Origin: Bolinopsis microptera
Taxonomy: Eukaryota > Ctenophora > Tentaculata > Lobata > Bolinopsidae
DNA: 64,000 nucleotides
Assembly (NCBI RefSeq): GCF_026151205.1
Contig: NC_087083.1
Span: 1,488,001 to 1,552,000 of the forward strand
Direction of reading: 5' to 3'
Positions 14,553-27,632 of this stretch are shown in pieces. The notes beneath the pieces were generated by a model. It ran no database searches and was not told where the DNA came from. It was given only the letters and a program-made list of their open reading frames with translations. The number at the start of each line of letters is the position of its first letter. Positions within the stretch are counted from its first letter, which is position 1. Made by a program: the position numbers and the translations under genes.

Positions 14553-15991
14553 ATCTTGTCGTTGGTGCACTGGGCCTTTTGAACTACATCCTTCAGATTC
14601 ATGTCAACTGAAATTACTATAATCCCAGTTAAGGCAATCGCCGACGCAGGATTTTATGGTCATCTATGATATGTATAATCTGTAATATACTTTCTCTTTA
14701 AATCTTAAAAATATTAGTGGAAATGTGTGTCAAACAGTATATTTATACCATAAAAGTAATTCAAGTGTTGCCAATTGGCAGCGCACAATACAGAGGTAAC
14801 GAGGCAATTGTCCACTGCTCCCAATATTTATCATATGAAATATCAACAATCAAGAAATATCAACACAAACCAAGATATATACCATCTACTCCCTCATAGG
14901 GGCAGGGATGAGGTTATTAAGAGACTTCTGATCGAGGTGTCTCCATATTTGCAGTCATTTTTTTTCCTCTGTACCCTCGTAGCGCTATGAGTGTGGTTCT
15001 TAACATAGCGGAAATCCTTATTCTTGTCTTACATTTCTTACCACCTCGCAATACCTCTCCTTTCTTTCCTGGCGTTGAGGTCTTCCACTTATTTAAAACG
15101 TTACATTCTTTGGACATGCCTTCCCCCCCCCCCCCCAGGATGTGAGAAAAACTGGCTGGGGTGAAAGTGGCCTTCTTACGGGCACACTCTCTCCCAAGTA
15201 CTCAAAACCAAAAAAATTTGTATTCCTCATCCTTCTTCTCCTTTTACGTTCTCTCGTTTACTTCTTGAAGAGTTTTTGGTCCTGTTTGATAGCAATTGGG
15301 GTGTGAAACCCTTATGACAAGGAAAGGTCTTATCAAAATGGAGTCCAAACTCCTCTAGCAGCACGTCAAGCCGAGTTGGTCACCTGATATAGTTTTGGGG
15401 TTGAGGCAGTTCACCCTCATTTACCTTTGTAGCTGGGGTTCGACTTTCACCTCATGACCTAACACACGAAGAGAGGATTTGCTAAAGTGTCTCTGCTGTT
15501 GTTGTGGGTCATTATCACATAAACCCCTAGCTTACGTGATAATGTGTCGAAAGATCACTTGTTTCCACATCCACGGTGATGGGAGTGTTTGGTATTCCAC
15601 CAGTGTAGCGTACAGACACTGGCACGCAACTCCTCTTAGTTCAGAGTGTAGCCATACTGCTGAGAGTGGCAATGTGTTAAGGCCAACTGGACGCTCCCTT
15701 TTCTTTGCTGCTAGTAGGGCTCTCTTAGAGGATGTGCCAGTAATAAAGCTCAAAATTCTACTTTTATTCTTAAAAAATTTGTATTCTTAAAGGGTTTTTA
15801 TAAAAATTACTCAGATTTTTATTGACTTTAAAAATTAGGGTCTTGTGATATTAGTGTTTTTGCAATTGTTTGCATTCATTTTATCATTAGTGATCTACAT
15901 ATATTTATAACTATGTTAGTCGACTTTACAGTGATGTCCACACAAAAAACTTAAATTCCATTATCAATCTTGAATTTTCCATAAATTGTCT

Positions 15992-16180
15992 TTAAGGTCC
16001 AGTTAATGAACATTTGTGTCTCAATTTGGCTAAGATTTAAATTCAGTGTGACAAACTGGTACCAAAACTTGTATCGCCGAACGAACCAACTCTCAGCTTC
16101 CGAGTACGCGTTTTACTTCAATATAAGCTGTGGCCGCGTGACGACCATAACAGTCCTCCGAGCGCGAGTCCTCGCGTAAA
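15992..16180 (+). mobile_element. Left-end fragment of the TTAA (piggyBac-like) element
   Basis: Aligns to 43,967-44,160: TTAA followed by 'ggtccagttaatgaa', then 'caatttggctaagattta', 'gacaaactggta', 'gtatcgccga', 'aagctgtggccgcgtgacg'. Only the first ~190 bp is present. The match then stops where the G-depleted tract begins, with no right end found. Confidence 0.6.
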
Positions 16181-16199
16181 ACCCTGCACCACTTTAACT

Positions 16200-19100
16200 C
16201 CACTACCATCCCCCACTAGACCTCCCACCACTAATTCTCTAATGTCCACAATCCACTTTCACCACCCACCAACACTAAAATTCACACCCCACCCACACAT
16301 CCACTCATCAATTCATACCCTATACCCTACTTCAAAACCCCTATCCACCTAAAATCCCTTATTTTTATCCATACTTAACTCCCTAAAATCACAACCTAAC
16401 ATAACACATTCACAAAATTCAATAAACATAACCAACCCCCTCCTTTCTCCATACTCAAAAAAACCCTACCCATCCCACCACCCCCCACACCATATCCACA
16501 CAACCCACAACATCACATCTATACCACTACCACACCAAACCCTAATAACTTCCTCATCTCTCCTCCCCAATTACCGACAACCCCTCCCCACTAATCTCTC
16601 CCCAAACAAAAACTCCACTCTCCCAAAACCAAACCACCCCTATCCTCCTACCCTTCTCCTCCTAATTACAAAATTCTAACATTTCCAACTACTCCTTACT
16701 CACATCCTATTATTTCCATCCCCCCAACCTTACACACCCCACATCAATTCTATACCCTATATCTTCTATAAATCCAATCAACCACACATACCACATACAT
16801 CACACTTACCAACCACAACCACATTACCCCAACCACCCCTATCCCTATAACCTACCCACTCCCCCATCCCCCTCACTTCAACCCCTCACACCAACTATTC
16901 AACCACCCACACATACCAATCCTTCCCTCATAACAACTCATTACCTCCCCAAACAACACCCCAAAACCCACATCTCACTTCCAAACCAACCCCCACCCAA
17001 AAACACAACACATCAAAAACCAAACCCAAAACCTACCCCCAATACTCCCACTAACCAACCATTCCATCCTAACCAAAACTCACCACCATCAAACATCTAA
17101 ACCAACCCTAACCAACCCCAATATACTACCCTACAAACATTCCCAAACATCCCAATCACATCCCAAAACTACACACCTCCCAAAATCCCCTCCAACCCCC
17201 TACATCCACCCTCAAAACTTTTAATTCTTCCCACAATCCCCCCCCTCTCACAATCCCCCACCTACCTCAAATAACATCCTTATACTCTCCCAACCACTTA
17301 ACCCCTCTCCTCCACATTCCATTAAACAACTTCTAACCTTCTCCCCCCCCATTCACCACCAACCACAACCTATCCCAAATCCCCACCCCCCCAAATTTTA
17401 TTATCATCTCCCAATACTCACTTCTCCTATCACTTACATAATCCTTTACACCCTACCCCCCCATCTCAAAAACACACATCCAACCTCCTCCCCCTCATCT
17501 ACCTATCAACAAACACCTAACAATTCTCCCCCCCATCAAACCTTAACCTCACACATCCCCCCACATCTACAAATACCCAATTTACATCCTTCCACCCCCC
17601 AAAAACCCATCTTTCCCCAATATCTCCATTCCTAAACCACACCCCAAATCTCCCCTACCCCCCCAACCAAAATCTAACAAATTTTTCTCCCAATACAACA
17701 TACCCAAAAACATACCCCACCCTAACTCCTCTAAACATATCTCCTCCCTTTCCAAACATCTACACTCCCCCCACCCACCCCCCTACCAACTCCTCACTCC
17801 TCTCCTAACTTCAACTTCCAAATCATAATACTAAATACAAATACCCACCATACCCCCACATCTTCACAACAAAATCTAACCATTACCACACCCCAAAACC
17901 TTCCAACCTACCATCCAACATTAACCCAATCAAAACCCATAATAAATTCTCCCTCCCTTATCTACCCACATTTAAACATACCCACCTTTTTAAATAAAAC
18001 CAAATTTCCCTTCCCATTCCCATAACCCAATTCTAAAAATATTACCACTCTCCCTCACCACCTTTAAACCAAAACCATCACTACACAAACCCCCTTACAA
18101 CAAATCAACCCAACACCCCCCCCCCCCAAAAAAACCCCTCCCCCTCTCCTATTCTACTCCCCTCCTCTCCCCCACCCCCTACCCTATCCCCCATAACCCC
18201 CCCCTTCAAAACCTCCCCCAAACCCCACCCCAATAAATCACCATAACCAATCCTCTCCTACACCCAAATCACACAAACCCTCAATCAATAATCTCACCAA
18301 AAACACCATCCAATCCACCAATTCCAAAAAAAATTCAACTACTTTAAATACTCTTATTACCCCATAAATAAACAACAACACACCCTTCACCAAACATACT
18401 AATAACCTACCAAATATTCCTCACCATACCAATCCTTCCTACATATCAAACACCCACCCATATCCTACATCAATAAACTTCATCATCCAATCATAAATCC
18501 CACCCCCTCCAACAATTTCTCCCATTCACCCTCCAACCCCTCTAATTCCAACCCCCCTAAACTTACCCACTCCCCATTCCCACAACCCCCTTACAATTCT
18601 CTCCCAAATTCCCACCACATTACCTAAACTAAATCTCCACACCCAATAAACCCCCCCATCCCCACCTCCCTACATACCCCTACAACACCATCCATTAACT
18701 CCACCCCCCCCTCATCTCACCCATCATCCCAAACCAACAAATACAAATCACTCACCCACCACATTCCCCTAATCCCACCCACATTCAAATTTCCCCTCCC
18801 ATCACAAACACTCCTACCCACCCAACCCCCACAAACTTACACCATAACTCCCCATACAATCCACAAACCCTCCCCACAATCAACATATCCACCCCCATAT
18901 CCACCCCTTTCCACTTTTCCAACACCTTACTCCCCACAACACCCCATCCCACACTCCCCAATATATTATACAATCACTAAATTAACCCCCCCAAATCAAC
19001 CATTCAAACAAAGTTACTTTCATCCCCCACCCCCCCAACCCAACAATCTCACTACACCATCCCTACTCCCCCTCTCACATTATAACACTATTCCTTCACC

Positions 19101-22100
19101 AACCTACCATACACACTCAATCTTCCTATTTAACCCCAACCCAACATACTCCCCCACCACACACCCCTAATAAGACTACCCATACAACCATCTTCATCCC
19201 AACACCAACCCATACCATAAACCATACTCTTCTTCACCCTATCTGCAGCTCTTATCCCCTAACTAAACCCCCCTCCATCACACCACAAACCATTACCAAC
19301 TTACTAGTCCACCCAGATTTCCAACCAACCCTCTCAACCTAAATTCACAATCCATAATATACCCAACACCCCCATACATCCCACACAAACATACCTCATA
19401 GAACAACCCTTCTAAAACACATCCCACCCCCCACTAAACTCCAAAACACCAACCACATATCCCCATCCCCCACAAAACATGATCTATTCTAAATTTATTA
19501 TTCCTTCCATTAACACAAATACAAAAACCCTCTACACTCCCAAACCCCAACCAACATATAACCCTTAATAAAACAATGCCCAAAAAATAACCACACAACA
19601 AACCCACCACACCTTATAAGAATAATCTCTCTCATCCCCACCACTCTATTTGTTTCCCCATCAACCCACCTTGTTTTTCCAACCCCCCAGGTTTGTGTTA
19701 ACAAACCCACACTTCTATAAACATTTCAAACACAACTGACAACGTACCAAACACACGCCGGTTCCAAACCCCGCCCCCCCACCCTCCCCCAACCCCAAAT
19801 AAACTAATACTCCTCATATATACTCCCACTACTCCCCACAATAACAACCATTCATCTTCCACAATCCAACCACCTCCCACCCAAACTCAACACAAATATA
19901 TCCAAAACACACCCACACACTACCAAATTACAATTCCAATACAGAACCCCCAAAATCCCCCACCAACATACCCTTAAAATATATAAATTAATATCCACAC
20001 CCTTAATCACACCTCACCTATAATTCACCCACCTCCCCAACAAATTATCCATCATATTATCCTCACCAACCTCCAAAACACCCACACCTAATACTCATTC
20101 TACTAAAACCTATACTTTACCCCAACTACAAATCACACAACCATATTAAATCCCCATCCCACCTTCCCCCCCAAAAATACAAACATACACACAACCTCTC
20201 ACCTAAATTAAATTCTCACCCACAACACACTTACTACCCAATTTTTACACTCTAAACCCCCCCAAAAACACAAACTATTCCTCTCAAAAACTATACACAT
20301 AAAAAAAAACTCCCAAAAATCAAAACCCACAACCCACTTACAATCCCTAACCCACCCCAATAACACCATCTCACCACAAAAATCTCCAATAAAAACACAC
20401 CCACTTCAACAAAACCACCTCTTTCAATCCCCTATACTCAACTTAATCACACACCCACCTCCATCCTCAAAATCCTTTTCAAACTAACCTCAATATCAAA
20501 CCTCCAACATCTCACAATCTACACAAAACTAAAACAATATATCCCCCCATTCACCATCACCCCTCAACCCAAACCCTCAACTTTCACCAACAACCCCACC
20601 CCAAATCTCTCAAAACCATTACACATCCCTCCCCCTAAAATCACTTACCCAAAATCTCAACTTACTCCATACACCACATTACATAACCACCTTATACCCC
20701 ACCCCAACTACCCACCACCCCTACTCCAACCCCCAATCATTTCAACTCCACTCCCAACCAACAACAATCTCACAAATCACAACCCCCATACCAATCCACC
20801 ACCCCCCCCCTAATCACCAATAACAACAATACCTCCCCCCAATAACCCCTACTCCCCCCCTTCCACCTCCCCCCCTTACCCCCCATCATCCCCAACCATC
20901 TCCCCTCATCTACCCTCCCCACCACAAACCTCACATTCCTACTCCTATCTTACACCAACATCCTCCCCACACCCCAACACCCCCCATTCATTATTACCAA
21001 TAATTATCCCTCATCTAAAAATTACCCCTCTAATATTACTAATTCCATAAATTCTTAAAACAAAAAACCAACCCAAACCAAAACAATCCCCAACCAAACC
21101 ACTCCACTCACCAAAATCCACACCCACAATCACCTCCCCCCCATCAAAACTTTTAATCAAACCCCCCCCCCCACCAAAACCCCATTTCCCAAACCAAACC
21201 CCCAACCCCCCTCCCATCAAACCCTACCCCATCAAACCATCCTCCTAAACAAAACCCCCCCATTCCCCACTCTCAAAACCACACCAACCAACTATATCAA
21301 CTCAACCCCATAAACCCTTCTTCCCCTAACCACCCCCAACTAACACCACCACAAAATCCCTCAATATCCCCCACTCCCATCTCCCTCTACTCCCAACCAC
21401 CCACACACCTCCACACCTTATACCAACTCTAAATACAACAAATTCTCATCCTACCCACCTACATTCTCCTCCTCTATATTCATACAAAACCTTACCCCCA
21501 ATTCCCCACACCCCATAAAACCCCACCACTCCCTACCTATAAAACATTAAATAATAACCACTAATACACACCATTCCAACATCCCCAATCCCACCAACCC
21601 CCAAATACTTTCTACCACTCCCACCCAAACCCATCACAACCACAAAAATCCAATCAAACATTCCCCTTCCCAACTTAAAAAACCCCACCATCCCCCTACC
21701 TCCAAACATCCACATAAAAATACCTACACACCCTCCCCCACCATACCCAATATTAACAACATCCCATAACCCTAAACACCCCTACCCCCCCTCCCCCATT
21801 TCACTCCCCTCCCCCCCCATTTAAAAAATTCCCAAAACACTCCTTAACCTCACAACTTCCCATTAAATCCTACCCACCACACACCCCCATCCACATATCA
21901 ATCAAAACCCTCACAAACTCCTTCCCACCTCCAACTCCTCCCCCTCTTACTTAACCTAACATTCTTACCCACTTCTATTACCCACAGACACCCCCCCTCC
22001 CCACTAACAACCACAAAATTTCCTTAAAAATCCCCCCAAATATTACACCTCCAAATCCTTAACCAACCCCCATACCACCCATCACCTTCACCCCCTAAAA

Positions 22101-22640
22101 CTCTAACCCAAACTCTCCCACCACCCACAACAACAACCCAACCTCATACCTATACCATCATCCCCACATTCCCCCATAAAACCTATTCCCAATCCCCATA
22201 CCCCCACCCTTCTACCACACCCCCTATACAAAAAACTCAACCCTAATAACACACTAACCTCCAATACACTCAACCCCTAAATATTAATCAACCTCCATCA
22301 CTAATCCTCCCATAAACCACACATACACAATTCCCCCTCCAACAAATTTAAATTCCCACACATAATAACCTATTTACTCAATCATCCCCCAAATCCAATA
22401 AAACCAAAACCCCTATAAACAAACACTTACCTACCTCATCACCTCCCTACTTCCTCACCCAACTTACCTACCCCAACCCCCCCCACTCCCCAACCCACCC
22501 ACCTACAAAATATCCTTTACAACGAAAACCCTAACCCCTTCCCTAACATCCCTTCTCTCACCAAACCACTTTACCATTTCCTTCTAACCCCCACTCCTCA
22601 ACATAAACATACCATCCATCCACTTATTCAACCTACCTCC
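16200..22640. other. G-depleted (C/A/T-only) tract
   Basis: The + strand is almost wholly C, A and T. I noticed only one G between about 16,261 and 19,010, and a handful between 19,951 and 22,640. The sequence is not a simple tandem repeat. C is strongly enriched compared with the surrounding AT-rich DNA. A sub-region at ~19,010-19,950 near the centre retains scattered G. Minus-strand open frames here (for example 18,785-18,973 and 21,011-21,220) translate to G/V/W-rich strings and are composition artefacts. The tract lies in the loop of palindrome P2. It is either a base-calling or assembly artefact or an exceptional strand-asymmetric sequence. Confidence 0.85.
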
Positions 22641-22649
22641 CAAACTAAT

Positions 22650-24105
22650 CACCCCAGATGCTCTCTCTCTCTCTCTATTGTAGATAGAGATATAGTCTAC
22701 AAAACTTAATCACGTGTCTCTCTCGTCTACGATGTGCTCCGCCATGCACACTGCCACCTAGAGAATAGCACGTACTTCATATCTCTAGTGTGTCTTGTCT
22801 TTGACAACACGTATCTAAAGCACCCCCATCCCTATAAGACTGTCAGTCAAACAATGAACCACAATAAAGCATCCTCTGCTCTCACAGAATTGACGTGTTC
22901 AGGTTCCCTATAAGCCAATGTGTGTTACATCACTTCGTGATATAGATATACCCCAGACCACGGTCTCCTCCTGTGACCCGTGTACACACAATCAACGAGT
23001 GATATTCAGTTTTTCACCTCGTTCTGAGGACTTGTGCCACGCTACCCACTCGTGTTGTGTCCCACAGCTCTACCGACTCGCATATCGATGTCCCCAAGTA
23101 ATGGCATCTAACAAGCGTACATGATAGAGAATCCTGTGTGACCTCCTAGACATCAGACTGCATCGTAATCTTGCGACTCCTCAGAAATACATAACACGCT
23201 TCACCCCATCTTTCTCACTCTCGACCCTCCCTAGCGACCACTGTACAGGAGTGTAAGAAGAAACTTGCATATACCTCGCACCATCGTTCTCATCTCCCAA
23301 CAGATCTCCAGTCCGCTTACAGCCTTGTGCAACACATCCCCCTTCCAGACACTCGAATAGTACTATAGTCGGCGCTCACAGAGTGAACGCCTATCACGCC
23401 CGCGTCCTAATGTGTCTCATAGATTGGTCGTGTGTGACCCGAATAGAGTTCCGACTAGTCATCTCGCTATACAGAGAGTGTGAAGCTACCACCTCCAATC
23501 TCTAGTCTGTATCACTAGCACACAGCTCGCTAACTAGTGTTGACTGTCAGATTTGTATCGACGCAAAGTCGCGATCGTGCCAGAGAGACAGAATCGACGT
23601 CCGCTGCGCTCACTCCCACTGACTGTCCTCTCAAGACTTGCCGGAGGAGATCATCAGCCTCACCCGCTAAGAGTCCTGAACATATGCATGGCCACACAAT
23701 CTGATCTCAATCGCAGAATCACGCATGACTCCAGAGGTATCGTACCCGACACGAAGAGAACACGAGAACGCTACGTGGGCAGGAGTGAGAATACAAGTGA
23801 ATGCAGGACCAGTAGAACATACTAATCTAAGACATCCTCAGGCGCACACTGCGACACTACAGTCTTATGTATATATCTAGATGCTTGTGAAGACTCTCCG
23901 ACTAAAGCGCTGGAGACCTAGTGAACCAGAGACCTCTTCTACTCACCCAGCTGTCGCACTTATGGAGTTCATGACCGTGATATATACTGACGCATCTCCC
24001 CATATTGTACGAGATCTGAGTAATCTGATTAGAGAGATTGTGTTGTAGAGTGAACCTATGCGTCGTGAAACCGAGTTTTTTGTTAGATGGACTCAACTGT
24101 AACGT
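22650..24105. other. Compositionally odd block, no gene seen
   Basis: Begins with a CT run ('gctctctctctctctctatt') and continues as sequence with all four bases, a higher GC than elsewhere and few homopolymers, unlike both the G-depleted tract and the palindrome arms. No repeat partner, open frame or RNA gene was recognised. It completes the loop of P2. Confidence 0.5.
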
Positions 24106-25504
24106 TATATACCTTCTATATAAATATATGTACTATCAATAATTGATAAAATTAATGCAAACAATGGCAATAAAACCCAAATATACAATGGACCCTATTT
24201 TAAAAATTCCATAAAAATTGAGTAATTTATATATAAAAAACCCTTTAGATACAAATTTTTTAAGATACAAATTTGCTTTTGATCTTATTACTGGCACCTC
24301 ATCTTAGGCGACGCCTACTAGCAGCAAGAGCAAAGGGAGCGTCCAGTAGGCTTAACACACTGCCACTTCAGCAGTATGGCTTACACTCTGACAAAGAGGA
24401 GTGTTAATCGTGACAGTGTTTCTTAAGCTACGGTGGTGAGATTTATGAGTGGATCCCAACACTCCCCACACTGTGGAAGTGGGAAAAACAAGTTATCTTA
24501 CGACCACCTTCTCATGTAAGCTAGTTGGGGGATTTGTGGATAATGACCCACACAACAACATTTCAGAGACACATTAGCAAATCTCCTACGTGAGTATGTC
24601 AAGCTGTGAAAGACGAACCCCAGCTACAAGAAGGTAAATGAGGGTGACTGCCTCACCCCAAAACTAGAACAAGTGACAAGCTCGGCTTGACGTATCTGCT
24701 TAGAGGAGTTTGGCCTCCATTTGATAAGACCTTTCATGACATAAGGGTTTCACACCCCAATTGCTTATCAAACAGGACCAAACTTTCTAGAAGGATAGAG
24801 CGAACGAAAAAGGAGACGAAGGATGAGGAGGAAAAAAAAAAATTTTTTTTGATGGAGAGTACTTGGAGAGAGTGTTGCACGTAGAGAAGGCCACTTTCAC
24901 CCCAGCCGTATTTCTCACAACTGGAGGCCAGTCCAAAGAAAGTAAGCGGTTTCTAATAGAGTGGAAGACCTCAACCGCAGGCAAAGAAAAAGAGCTGGAT
25001 TGCGATGTGGTAAGACTGTAAGGACAAGAATAAGATTCAGCTATGTTAAGAACCACACTCCTGCTCTACGCGGGTACAGAGGAAAAAAAATGGACAGCAA
25101 ATATGAGACAACCACTATCCAGAAGTCTTTATAAACCTCAACCCCTGCCCCTATGATGGAAGTAGTGAGTATATATTCTTTGTTATGTTGAATTTCTTTT
25201 GATTGTTGATATTACAATTATACTAAGAATTGGTAGCAGTGGACATTTCCGTTACCTCTTATTTGTGCTCATGCCCAATTGCTCACCTTGAATACTTTTA
25301 TTGTATATAATATACTGTCTTGACACACAATTTCCACTAATATTTTAAGATTTAAAGGAAAATTATATTACAGATTATACATTATCATAGCTGACCATAA
25401 ATCCGTGCGTCGGCTGATTGCCTTAACTTGGATTAATAGTAATTTCGTTGACAGAAAGCTGAAGGATGGAAGTTCCAAAAGGCCCATTGCACCATCGACA
25501 AGAT

Positions 25505-25791
25505 CAGTGGCGTAACGAATGGGCTGCTGACCCGCTGTGCAGGGGGGCGCCGTCATAATGGGGCGCAAATCGTCGTTTGAATGTGGGAAATTTCGAAAAC
25601 TTACTAAAGTACTAGCAAAACTGCGCGTTTTTCTCTAGATAAACCCTTTTTTAGATATTTTACCGGCGTATCCTCAAAATCACCTAATTTGTTCAATTTT
25701 AGGGAGTGGGGGCAACCACAAAGGGGAGGGGGCGCAACAGGGGGGCGCCTTTTTCGGCAGGGGGCGCCCCACAGGCAACGTTACGCCACTG
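25505..25791 (-). mobile_element. hAT-like MITE, copy 2 (mirror of copy 1)
   Basis: Begins CAGTGGCGTAACG and ends CGTTACGCCACTG, a 13 bp perfect terminal inverted repeat. The flanks GACAAGAT and GTACAAGC share ACAAG, an imperfect 8 bp-type duplication. Length 287 bp, noncoding. It is the reverse complement of copy 1 because it lies in the opposite arm of P2. Confidence 0.65.
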
Positions 25792-26412
25792 GTACAAGCT
25801 CAAGGGACTCGACGTGTCAAATAATGGCTTTTCCGAAACCCATTATCGCGGATTTGCTTCAGAGGTCCTAGTGAGTCGCCTTCTCTCAAATGGCACATGC
25901 TGGCACTTTAAGTAGTCTAGAAAAGTAGCCAATTCAATGTACTGGCTCAACCTTTATATCTACGTCTGCTTATTTTTTACTGCTTACTACTTTTAAATTA
26001 TTTCTCTCTAAAAAAACTTATTACTGTTGTTCTCAATAGGTCTCAAATCTTTACTCTTTTCCTGATAAAAATCCTTGCCTCACCAATATAGACCGATTTT
26101 AGGAATTTTAATCAGCTAAACTTTTTTGGCAGGAAAGTATTTGCATCTTCCCATTCCACTTGTTGTTGATAGAACTTTTGGTGTACAATGTTCATGTTCC
26201 ATGTACCTCCTTGTGTGCTAATTTTCATTCGATAAATATCGATATAAATTTGTTGAAACCCTGGGTGTGTACTTTACATCAGGTAACTTATAGTTGGTCA
26301 ACGTGTCATTCCGCCCCGACAACAATATATTATAGTGTAAACCAGGGCGGGAAATTATTTGACCGTTCGTGTCACTCATTTCGATTTTAATGGTGACTGG
26401 TAGCCTTTTAAC

Positions 26413-27340
26413 TAGTAGAGGCTCTTACGGGCAATGTCTGCTCGTACCTCTAGGACCCCAGATCCCCTTACTAGACGTATTTTTGGACCGTAGAATCGAT
26501 TTAAAAGTAAGTAGTTTCAAAATGATTGGACTGAGGTTAGCACGTTATAAAATTGCAAAAAAACCGATATTGGGCCAAAAATAGGCCAAAAAAAGCCTAG
26601 TTTTTGATATTTGAGCACGTTAATAATGTGGGCCATTGTCAGCAACATTTGCTGCAGGTAGCTAAAAGAACCACAAAAAAAGGGGGCGCCGCACAAGATG
26701 GTTAAACAACTTTTAACCATCCTCTATTTTAGTGCGCCAAACCAAAAAGTGGGTTTAAAAATTTTGATTTTTAGCTTGAAGATTAGCATAAATTTTTGCA
26801 TTTGTATTCATCACCAAACAATCGTCCCATGTGTTTGCCTAAATTTACCTTTCCGAGAAGTACAAGTACCCACTCATTACATTATCGAAGTAGATAATGT
26901 ATATAACCACCCACCCAACCCCCCCCAACAAACCCCCCTTTTCTCACCCGCAGCGTTTTTGCACAATTTACGTCCGCGCACTACGCGCAAAAGTATTTAG
27001 TTGTTATCAATTGGCACCGCGCGTTCATCATAATTTCCACAGCTATAACTCCGCGCGATTATGTCCGTCTAGTCATATTTTCACCACAAATAGAAAACTA
27101 ATGTGATCTTATTGCTTGACAAAATATTACTATAATTACTCTCTTTGCCTTAGAGCAATAGACTGTCAAGTTAAAACGCGCATTTTTTGGTTTCTAGCAC
27201 AGTGACTACAAAGGCCTAATTTATACTTCTTCACATATTATCGATCCTTAGAACATAATTCTATTTGTGTCCAATAAGCGGTAAGGTCTCTAATACTCGT
27301 AGCAGAAAAACCTTCTTTATGCGTGTAAGAGCCTCTTCAA
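26413..27340 (+). mobile_element. MITE-A copy, plus orientation (in P2 right arm)
   Basis: Starts TAGTAGAGGCTCTTACGGGC and ends near 'gtaagagcctctt' at ~27,337. It is longer than the 42,077 copy because of scattered small insertions, and a poly-purine/C stretch replaces part of the middle (~26,900-26,940). Noncoding. Confidence 0.7.
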
Positions 27341-27632
27341 AAAAGTTTAAACCCAACTACTTTGTACTTTACAATCTCATTGTATTATCTTCTTCACGCT
27401 AACTTTAAAACCGAATTAACTACTTTAATCCTATTACTCGAATCTCAACACTAAAGCAATGTTTTATTTTGTATCAATTTTTTGTATTGGACAGAATAGA
27501 AAGCACCATAAAAATCAATTAAGCAATGAATTTTGCGACAAAATATGAGTTGATTCACGATGTCAATTCTTCGCATTTTTTTAAACTTTAAAAATTTTCC
27601 CGTTTTTTTCAAGGGACATCCAACCTATTTTA

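Larger units (their letters stand above)
12530..15920 (+). repeat. Left arm of palindrome P2
   Basis: Mirrored by 24,110-27,575 (matched positions sum to about 40,050). It contains MITE-A in minus orientation (12,761-13,649), a hAT-like MITE (14,267-14,552) and otherwise unrecognised sequence at 13,650-14,266 and 14,553-15,920. Homology ends near the A/T-rich stretch at ~15,920. No gene is supported: the 103-codon frame at 15,479-15,790 is not maintained in the mirrored copy. Confidence 0.8.
24110..27575 (-). repeat. Right arm of palindrome P2
   Basis: Reverse complement of 12,530-15,920 with many small indels. It contains the mirrored hAT-like MITE (25,505-25,791) and MITE-A in plus orientation (26,413-27,340), followed by ~235 bp that also matches 214-460 and 12,530-12,760. 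Homology stops abruptly at ~27,575 ('tcttcgcatt'), after which more uniform repeat sequence begins. No gene seen. Confidence 0.8.

Noticed and set aside
18785-21715. Minus-strand frames of 60-69 codons in the G-less tract
   Set aside because: Peptides are G/V/W/M-rich strings dictated by a C-free strand, with no recognisable motif.
16200-22640. Bisulfite-like or APOBEC/RIP-type hypermutation of one strand
   Set aside because: Loss of G by deamination would raise A, not C. C here is far above the level of the surrounding AT-rich DNA, so conversion of ordinary local sequence does not fit.
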